From an uncultured Acidimicrobiaceae bacterium (lineage in GTDB: Bacteria; Actinomycetota; Acidimicrobiia; Acidimicrobiales; Microtrichaceae), in assembly GCA_937868025.1 (NCBI GenBank), contig CALMLJ010000035.1, positions 1-5,525 of the forward strand: 5,525 nt of DNA, in the 5' to 3' direction. Both the position numbers and the translations under genes were made by a program. This document shows positions 1 through 4,692 of this stretch, one piece after another (positions within the stretch are counted from its first letter, which is position 1; each line of letters opens with the position of its first letter). The notes beneath the pieces were generated by a model. That model was not told where the DNA came from. It worked only from the letters and a program-made list of their open reading frames with translations, and did not search any database.

Positions 1-2
1 CC

Positions 3-335
3 GCCGCCGACCTCGAGCAGGCCCGGCTCGAGGTCGACCGGGTGCAGGTCGAGCCGGTCATCATCCAGTACCTCGTCGCACTGTGCCGGGCGACCCGGGA
101 GACTCCGGCGGTGCAGCTGGGCGTGTCCCCCCGTGGCGCCGCGTCGCTGCTGCACGCCGCCAAGGCGTGGGCGTGGTTGTCCGGTCGCCCGTTCCTCACC
201 GCGGACGAGGTGAAGGCCGTCGCGAAGCCGGTGCTGCGCCACCGCCTCCTCGTGCGCCCCGAGCTCGAGCTGGAGGGCACCACGCCCGACGGTGTCCTCG
301 ACTCGCTCCTTGCGTCGGTCCCGGCACCCCGCTGA
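3..335 (+). CDS. MoxR-family AAA+ ATPase, C-terminal part (5' end outside window)
   Basis: The reading frame is open from base 3 to the TGA at 333-335, giving about 110 residues of a protein that starts before the window (MoxR ATPases are usually about 320-350 residues). What remains is the C-terminal helical lid domain of the MoxR family: a helix running into LVALCRATRE, then the family signature GVSPRGAASLLHAAKAWAWL, then FLTADEVKAVAKPVLRHRL. This signature carries the sensor-2 type arginine of the AAA+ fold (SPR). The Walker A and B motifs lie upstream and cannot be seen. MoxR ATPases act as chaperone-like remodelling enzymes, commonly paired with a DUF58/vWA protein, and exactly such a gene follows 24 bp downstream, so the two are probably co-transcribed. 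The GTG at 42 is an internal codon, not a start. Family assignment is secure; the substrate is unknown. Confidence 0.93.
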   Translation, partial: AADLEQARLEVDRVQVEPVIIQYLVALCRATRETPAVQLGVSPRGAASLLHAAKAWAWLSGRPFLTADEVKAVAKPVLRHRLLVRPELELEGTTPDGVLDSLLASVPAPR

Positions 336-359
336 TCCGGCTCCGAGTCCTTCGCACCG

Positions 360-1676
360 ATGCTCCCCACCCGAAGATTCGCCCTGTTGGCCGCCGCCGT
401 CGGCGTCGGCCTCTGGTTCCTGCCGGGCGAGTTCGACGGGTCGCTCCTGTGGCCGTTGCTGGCAGTCAACCTGCTGCTCCTCCTCGTCGGTGCGGCCGAC
501 GCGCTCGCTGCGGTGAAGCCGGGACTCCTCGTCGTCACCCGCGACCATCCGCCCGTGGTGGTGATGGGCAACCGCGCGCACCTGACGTGGACCGTGCAGA
601 ACACCGGGCCCCGCGCCGCCCGGTTCGTGCTCGCCGACGAGCTCGCCGATTCGTTGGGTGCCGACACCCGTCGGGCCGGAGCACACCTGGCCGCCGGTGC
701 GACCGCAACGTTGACCACGTCGTTCCGTCCGACGCGTCGCGGCCGGTTCACGATCTCCGAGGTCGTCATGCGGAGCACGGGCCCCCTCGGACTCATGACC
801 CGCCAGCATCGCCGGCAGGTGCCGACGGCGTTGCGCATCCACCCGCCCTTCAAGAGCCGTGACGAGGCGGAGCTGCGCATCCGGAAGGGACGGATCCTCG
901 AGGTGGGGCTGCGTTCGGCCCGCGGTCTGGGCGGCGGCACCGAGTTCGAGCAGTTGCGGGAGTACACGGCCGACGACGAGTTCCGCCGCGTCGACTGGGC
1001 CGCCTCCGCCCGGGCCGGCAAGCCGATCGTGCGCACCTACCGCCCCGAACGGAACCAGACCGTGATGGTGCTGCTCGACAACGGCCGCCTGATGGCTGCG
1101 CAGGTCGACGGCGTGCCCCGCCTCGAACACGCGATGGACGCCACGATCATGCTCACCGCCGTGGCGAGCGGTCTGGGCGACAAGATCGGCCTGGTGACCT
1201 TCGACCAGCAGGTGCGGTCGATCGTGGCGCCAGCGCGCCATGGCCACCAGGTGTCGCGAGTGACCGAGGCGATGTTCGAGCTCGAGCCCGTGCTGGCCGA
1301 GAGTGACTACCAGGAGGCCTTTCGTCAGACGCTCGTTCGCTTCCGGAGACGGGCGCTGCTCGTGATCCTCACCGATCTGGCTCCCGGCGCGGTGACCGAC
1401 TCGCTGATCCCGGCGCTCCCGATGATCCTGCGCAACAACCTCGTGGTCATCGGTGCGGTGCGCGATCCCGAGGTCGCCCACTGGTCCGAGGGGGTGGTGG
1501 TCGATGCTGCACAGACGTTCCGCCGTAGCGCCGCCGTGGCCGCGGTCGACGACCGCGAGCGGCTCGTCGCCCGCCTCCGCGGGATGGGAGCCACGGTCGT
1601 CGACGCGGTGCCGGGCAAGCTCGCGCCGGCCCTCGCGGATGTCTACCTCCACGTGAAGAACACGGGTCGGTTGTAG
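360..1676 (+). CDS. DUF58 family membrane-anchored vWA-like protein
   Basis: This 438-residue protein has two hydrophobic segments near the N-terminus (about 7-21 and 28-48). Next comes a beta-rich region (about 55-140, with LTWTVQNTG), then the DUF58 signature around 194-232: GTEFEQLREYTADDEFRRVD, WAASARAGKPIVRTY and RPERN. From about 234 to 430 it resembles a von Willebrand A fold. The metal site is degenerate: the usual DxSxS is DNGRL at 240-244, and a later Asp sits at 339 in ILTDL. DUF58 proteins are the common partners of MoxR ATPases and are thought to help assemble or activate envelope or enzyme complexes, but no reaction is known here. ATG 360 is the first possible start after the in-frame moxR stop. 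No good Shine-Dalgarno or TANNNT box precedes it, so transcription with moxR is likely. It corresponds in position and type to M. tuberculosis Rv3693 (from memory). The end lies 4 bp from the convergent spoIIM-like gene. Confidence 0.92.
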   Translation: MLPTRRFALLAAAVGVGLWFLPGEFDGSLLWPLLAVNLLLLLVGAADALAAVKPGLLVVTRDHPPVVVMGNRAHLTWTVQNTGPRAARFVLADELADSLGADTRRAGAHLAAGATATLTTSFRPTRRGRFTISEVVMRSTGPLGLMTRQHRRQVPTALRIHPPFKSRDEAELRIRKGRILEVGLRSARGLGGGTEFEQLREYTADDEFRRVDWAASARAGKPIVRTYRPERNQTVMVLLDNGRLMAAQVDGVPRLEHAMDATIMLTAVASGLGDKIGLVTFDQQVRSIVAPARHGHQVSRVTEAMFELEPVLAESDYQEAFRQTLVRFRRRALLVILTDLAPGAVTDSLIPALPMILRNNLVVIGAVRDPEVAHWSEGVVVDAAQTFRRSAAVAAVDDRERLVARLRGMGATVVDAVPGKLAPALADVYLHVKNTGRL

Positions 1677-1680
1677 GCCG

Positions 1681-2724
1681 TCAGGCCGAGGCCGCCTCGG
1701 TCAGCGCCGCTTCCTCCTGCGCGGCGCGCAGGTCGGCCATGCTCGGCTCGCCGAAGCGGCCCGTGAGGCCGACGGCGGCGGCGTTGCGGCCGACAGCGAA
1801 CATCCAGGTCAGGGCGGCGATCTCGAGCACCACTCCGATCGCGACGCGTGACCAGGTCGGCAGGTCCGACGGGGTCACGAAGGCCTCCGTGAACCCGGCG
1901 AAGACGAACATCACCATCGTTCCCAGCAGGACGGTGACCGTTCGGAGCCCCTCCTCGGCCAGCGCCGTACCCCGCGTGCGGTCGCCCGGAGCGAACATGG
2001 CCCACGCGATCTTGAGGCCGGCCCCCGACGCCACGGCGATCGCCGTCAGCTCGATGAGGCCGTGGGGGGTGATCAGACCCCAGAAGAGCGCGCCCTTGTC
2101 GTAGGCGTGCATCACGGCCGCGCTCACCCCGAGGTTCGCCCCGTTCGACACGAGCAGCAGGACCCCACCGATGCCGCCGAGCGCGCCGCCGCCGAACGAG
2201 AGCACCGCCACCTGGATGTTGTGGGTGAACAGCTCGAAGGCCCACCCCTCAGCGGCCTCGGACTTGTAGTAGTCCTCGAACTCGCGCTCGGCGATCAGTT
2301 CCTGGGTCTGCGGGTCGATCGCGGCGTTGCGGGTCTCACCGTTGGCGGACAGCCAGATGCCGAGCGCGAGCGCCGGTGCGAACAGGAGGAACGCGGCCAC
2401 CCCGATGGCCCGGCGGCAGGTCCAGGCCGCGGCGGGGAACGTCTCGGTGAAGAACCGGGCCGCCGCCGACCCGGGCCGGCCCTTCGTGCGGTAGATGAGT
2501 CCCCGGGCGCCGCCGATCGTGCGGCTCAGTCGGTTCGAGAGGCTGACGTCGTCGAACCGGGTGCGAGCGGTGCTGAGGTGCGCGCTCGTCGATTGGTAGA
2601 GCGTCAGGAGCTCGTCGAGCTCCTGGGGTGACAGCTTCTTGACCGACCGGGTGCCCTTGCGGACGAGCTCGTCGAGTCGGTTCCACGACGCCTGGTGCGT
2701 CACGATGAACCGGTCGATGTCCAT
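1681..2724 (-). CDS. SpoIIM/DUF95-family integral membrane protein
   Basis: The gene encodes 347 residues. The N-terminal about 100 residues are soluble and charged, starting MDIDRFIVTHQASWNRLDEL, typical of actinobacterial SpoIIM-like proteins. Hydrophobic segments follow at about 103-125, 170-194, 213-240, 260-280 and 293-313. The family hallmarks are visible: a Gly-rich stretch ending in an NG pair (FGGGALGGIGG, then SNGANLG at 193-199) and PHGLIELTAIAVASGAG (220-236), with the conserved His221 and Glu225. In Bacillus, SpoIIM belongs to the SpoIID-SpoIIM-SpoIIP complex that remodels peptidoglycan during engulfment. Nothing here suggests sporulation, and no SpoIID or SpoIIP homologue is in view, so a general envelope role is more likely. 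The C-terminal about 30 residues are soluble and rich in Ala and Glu. ATG 2724 is the only sensible start: no in-frame start lies just upstream, and a TACGAT box and a GGAG precede it. Position and orientation match M. tuberculosis Rv3694c (from memory). Confidence 0.9.
   Translation of the reverse strand: MDIDRFIVTHQASWNRLDELVRKGTRSVKKLSPQELDELLTLYQSTSAHLSTARTRFDDVSLSNRLSRTIGGARGLIYRTKGRPGSAAARFFTETFPAAAWTCRRAIGVAAFLLFAPALALGIWLSANGETRNAAIDPQTQELIAEREFEDYYKSEAAEGWAFELFTHNIQVAVLSFGGGALGGIGGVLLLVSNGANLGVSAAVMHAYDKGALFWGLITPHGLIELTAIAVASGAGLKIAWAMFAPGDRTRGTALAEEGLRTVTVLLGTMVMFVFAGFTEAFVTPSDLPTWSRVAIGVVLEIAALTWMFAVGRNAAAVGLTGRFGEPSMADLRAAQEEAALTEAASA
1684..1702. terminator. Possible GC-rich hairpin at the convergent gene ends
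   Basis: An inverted repeat, GGCCGAGG and CCTCGGTC around a 3-base loop (CCG), gives an 8-bp stem with one G-U pair in + strand RNA. It lies 8 bp after the DUF58 stop and inside the last codons of the convergent spoIIM-like gene. No U-tract follows on either strand, so it would be an atypical terminator; it may also be a by-product of codon use. It is the only stem-loop candidate I noticed at the 4-bp gap between the two gene ends. Confidence 0.3.
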
Positions 2725-2732
2725 GGGGCTCC

Positions 2733-2738
2733 ATCGTA
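2733..2738 (-). promoter_or_regulatory. Putative -10 box (TACGAT) of the spoIIM-like gene
   Basis: Read on the minus strand, TACGAT fits the actinobacterial -10 pattern TANNNT and lies 8 bases before ATG 2724. Transcription would begin at or within a base or two of the start codon, giving a leaderless or near-leaderless mRNA. The 8-base gap contains GGAG, so a short Shine-Dalgarno is an alternative reading. No convincing -35 box is seen. Inference only. Confidence 0.45.
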
Positions 2739-2755
2739 CGACCCGACACCGCCAG

Positions 2756-2761
2756 TACCGT
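2756..2761 (+). promoter_or_regulatory. Putative -10 box (TACCGT) of the RDD gene, leaderless type
   Basis: TACCGT fits TANNNT and is followed by 7 bases and then GTG 2769, the spacing expected when the transcript begins at the start codon. No Shine-Dalgarno precedes this GTG. The box lies back to back with the minus-strand box at 2733-2738 in the 44-bp divergent gap. No clear -35 box is seen. It decides the preferred start of the RDD gene. Confidence 0.45.
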
Positions 2762-2768
2762 GATCGCT

Positions 2769-3530
2769 GTGAGCGTGACGGGCACCATGGGGATCATCAC
2801 GCCGGAGGCGGTGGTCCTCGAGTTCCGTTCGGCGGGCCTGGCGACGCGCACGCTCGCCAAGGCCATCGACCTGGCGGCCCAGTTCATGGTGCTCATGCTG
2901 CTCCTGGCCGTGATCGGCCTCGCGTTCGGCACCGCAGGCGCCGAGACGGCGATCGTGATCGGGGTCGCGCTGACCGTCTTCGTCGTGGTCGTCCTGGCGC
3001 CGGCGCTCTGCGAGACCTTCTGGAACGGGCGGACGCCGGGCAAGGCGATCCTCGGGCTCCGGGTCGTCACGGTGGAAGGGGGGCCGATCTCGTTCCGCCA
3101 TGCGATCGTTCGTGGGCTGCTCCAGCTCGTGGAGCTGCCCCTCGGCATCGCCGTCTTCATCGCACTCGGCAATCCGCGTAGCCAACGACTCGGCGACCTC
3201 GCGGCCGGGACGTTCGTGATCAGCGAGCGGGCGGCGACCGAGCTCACCATCCCCACGCTCTTCTTCCCGCCGCCGGGACTCGAGTACTACTGCGCGCAGC
3301 TCGACGTCAGCCGCGTCGACTCCGAGCAGTTCCTCCTGATCCGCAACTTCCTCCTGAGAGTTGCCGATCTCGAGGCGCTCGCCCGCTACGCGCTCGCCGT
3401 GCGGCTCGCCACCGCGGCGAGCGCCCTGTGCACCCCACCGCCCCCCGCCGGGGTGCCGCCCGAGGTCTACCTGGTCGCCGTGTGTTCGGCCTACCAGCAG
3501 CGTCACGACGGGGCCCGATCAGCCACATAG
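2769..3530 (+). CDS. RDD-family membrane protein with soluble C-terminal extension
   Basis: About 253 residues if started at GTG 2769. Residue numbers here count from GTG 2760. The RDD domain covers about 20-155: Arg30 and Asp37 in RTLAKAIDLA, FWNGRTPGKAILGLRVV (87-103), and QRLGDLAAGTFVI with Asp146. Hydrophobic helices lie at about 38-57, 62-83 and 117-137. A hydrophilic C-terminal region of about 100 residues follows (157-256), including FPPPGLEYY, an FLLIRNFLLR helix and a Pro-rich PPPPAG linker; it is not part of the core RDD fold. Function is unknown; RDD proteins are loosely linked to transport. The start is uncertain: in-frame options are GTG 2760, 2769, 2775 and ATG 2787. I prefer 2769 because a TACCGT box at 2756-2761 would place the transcript start there, and GTG 2760 would lie inside that box. 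It is divergent from the spoIIM-like gene and matches M. tuberculosis Rv3695 in position (from memory). Confidence 0.88.
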   Translation: MSVTGTMGIITPEAVVLEFRSAGLATRTLAKAIDLAAQFMVLMLLLAVIGLAFGTAGAETAIVIGVALTVFVVVVLAPALCETFWNGRTPGKAILGLRVVTVEGGPISFRHAIVRGLLQLVELPLGIAVFIALGNPRSQRLGDLAAGTFVISERAATELTIPTLFFPPPGLEYYCAQLDVSRVDSEQFLLIRNFLLRVADLEALARYALAVRLATAASALCTPPPPAGVPPEVYLVAVCSAYQQRHDGARSAT

Positions 3531-3531
3531 G

Positions 3532-3537
3532 TAGCCT
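3532..3537 (+). promoter_or_regulatory. Putative -10 box (TAGCCT) of the desulfurase-mnmA unit, leaderless type
   Basis: TAGCCT begins just after the RDD stop codon (TAG 3528-3530) and is followed by 6 bases and then GTG 3544. The TANNNT match and the 6-base gap are typical of leaderless actinobacterial transcripts. No Shine-Dalgarno is present and no good -35 box is seen. It suggests that the desulfurase-mnmA pair has its own promoter, although read-through from the RDD gene is also possible. Confidence 0.5.
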
Positions 3538-3543
3538 GGCGCG

Positions 3544-4692
3544 GTGAGCACCGCTGCCGTCTACCTCGATCATGCGGCGTCGACGCCCTGGCGCGACGTG
3601 GCGCGGGCGGCCTACCTCGAGACCATCGAGCTCGGTGCGGCCAACGCCAGCGGGGCGCACCGCGCCGCTCGGCGGGCGCGGGCGTTGGTCGACGACGCCC
3701 GCGATGCGCTCGCCGGTGTGCTCGGGGTCGACGCCGGTGACGTCGTGTTCACGAGCGGCGGCACCGAGGCCGACAACCTGGCCGTGCTGGGGCGTCACGC
3801 CGCCGTCGGTGGCCGGGTGCTGTGTTCGGCGGTCGAGCATCCGGCCGTCCTCGAGGCGGTCGACGAGGTGGGCGGCAAGGTCGTCGGCACCGATTCCCGC
3901 GGGGTGATCGACCTCGATCAGCTCGCTGCGGTCCTCGACGACGACGTCACCCTGGTCTCGGTGATGACGGTCAACAACGAAGTCGGTTCGGTCCAGCCGG
4001 TCGCCGAGGCCGCCGAACTCGTGCGGCGTCGCGCTGCCAACGCCCTCGTGCACACCGACGCCGTGCAGGCGCTGAACTGGCTCGACCTGCGCCACGTTTC
4101 CCCTCACGTCGACCTGCTGTCGATCTCGGCCCACAAGTTCGGCGGACCCCACGGGGTCGGCGCGTGCGTCGTGCGGTCCGGTTCGGTCGTCCGCCCCCGG
4201 CACGTCGGTGGAGGGCAGGAGCGCGAGCGTCGGAGCGGCACGCTCAACGTGGCCGGCATCGTCGCCATGGCAGCGGCGGCCGTCGAGTGCGACGCCGGTC
4301 GCGGCGCCGAGGTCGAACGTGTCGGTGCCCTGCGTGACGACCTGGTGGCGCGGATCGTCGCCGGTGTGCCCGATGCGATCCGCTCCGGGGTCGTCGACGG
4401 CGCGGCCGAGCACCTCGCCGCCGGGTTCGCCCACGTCTGTTTCGAGGGGGTCGACAGCGAGGCGCTGCTGTTCCTCCTCGACGACGCCGGCGTCGCTGCC
4501 TCCGCGGCGTCGGCCTGCGCATCTGGTGCTCAGCACCCCTCCCACGTCCTCGCCGCGATGGGCGTCGACCGGTCGACCGCCCAGGGTTCGTTGCGGCTGA
4601 CCCTCGGCCACACGACCACTGCCACCGATGTCGAGCGAGCCGCGGCTGCGGTCGTCGCTGCGGTCACGCGCCTACGGAGCTTTCCCCGATGA
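3544..4692 (+). CDS. Cysteine desulfurase, group I (IscS/NifS type), likely dedicated to tRNA thiolation
   Basis: This 382-residue PLP enzyme, of normal family length, converts cysteine to alanine and holds the sulfur as a cysteine persulfide. The N-terminus YLDHAASTP (7-15) is typical. PLP-site motifs follow in order: TSGGTEADN (70-78), EHPAVLE with the ring-stacking His99, NNEVGSVQP (144-152), HTDAVQA with Asp172 and Gln175, and SAHKFGGPHGVG with Schiff-base Lys198. Next come GGGQERERRSGTLN (222-235) and the catalytic loop SAASACASG with Cys325. The short loop identifies group I. The stop overlaps the mnmA start in an ATGA, so the likely sulfur acceptor is MnmA, as for YrvO-MnmA in Bacillus and Rv3025c-Rv3024c in M. 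tuberculosis; a wider role in Fe-S assembly is possible. GTG 3544 is chosen because a TAGCCT box ends 6 bp upstream and no Shine-Dalgarno is seen. The nearby RDD gene ends 13 bp before. Confidence 0.95.
   Translation: MSTAAVYLDHAASTPWRDVARAAYLETIELGAANASGAHRAARRARALVDDARDALAGVLGVDAGDVVFTSGGTEADNLAVLGRHAAVGGRVLCSAVEHPAVLEAVDEVGGKVVGTDSRGVIDLDQLAAVLDDDVTLVSVMTVNNEVGSVQPVAEAAELVRRRAANALVHTDAVQALNWLDLRHVSPHVDLLSISAHKFGGPHGVGACVVRSGSVVRPRHVGGGQERERRSGTLNVAGIVAMAAAAVECDAGRGAEVERVGALRDDLVARIVAGVPDAIRSGVVDGAAEHLAAGFAHVCFEGVDSEALLFLLDDAGVAASAASACASGAQHPSHVLAAMGVDRSTAQGSLRLTLGHTTTATDVERAAAAVVAAVTRLRSFPR
4676..4679 (+). promoter_or_regulatory. mnmA: Shine-Dalgarno (GGAG) for mnmA inside the desulfurase gene
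   Basis: GGAG lies 9 bases before ATG 4689, within the last codons of the desulfurase gene. Together with the ATGA stop-start overlap, it supports ATG 4689 as the mnmA start and translation coupled to the upstream gene. Confidence 0.55.

Noticed and set aside
333..362. moxR and DUF58 are in the same frame, separated by one TGA and 8 sense codons, suggesting a split fusion or read-through
   Set aside because: MoxR and DUF58 are normally separate proteins, both termini here look natural, and nothing around the TGA suggests recoding.
83..862. Plus-strand open frame of 259 codons over the moxR end and the DUF58 gene
   Set aside because: The Arg/Pro/Ala-rich translation has no domain and overlaps two real genes in another frame.
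3431..3455. Inverted repeat CACCCC / GGGGTG with a 13-base loop near the RDD gene end
   Set aside because: It is short, lies within codons for a Pro-rich linker, has no U-tract and is about 75 bp before the stop; chance similarity in GC-rich sequence is likely.
2336..3506. Minus-strand frames (306 and 268 codons) across the SpoIIM-like and RDD genes
   Set aside because: They are out of frame with the SpoIIM-like gene or antisense to RDD, with low-complexity translations and no motifs.
3307..4611. Long minus-strand open frame (434 codons) opposite the RDD and desulfurase genes
   Set aside because: It is antisense to two confidently identified genes, its translation is low-complexity (rich in Arg, Gly, Asp) with no family motif, and long antisense frames are common in GC-rich DNA.
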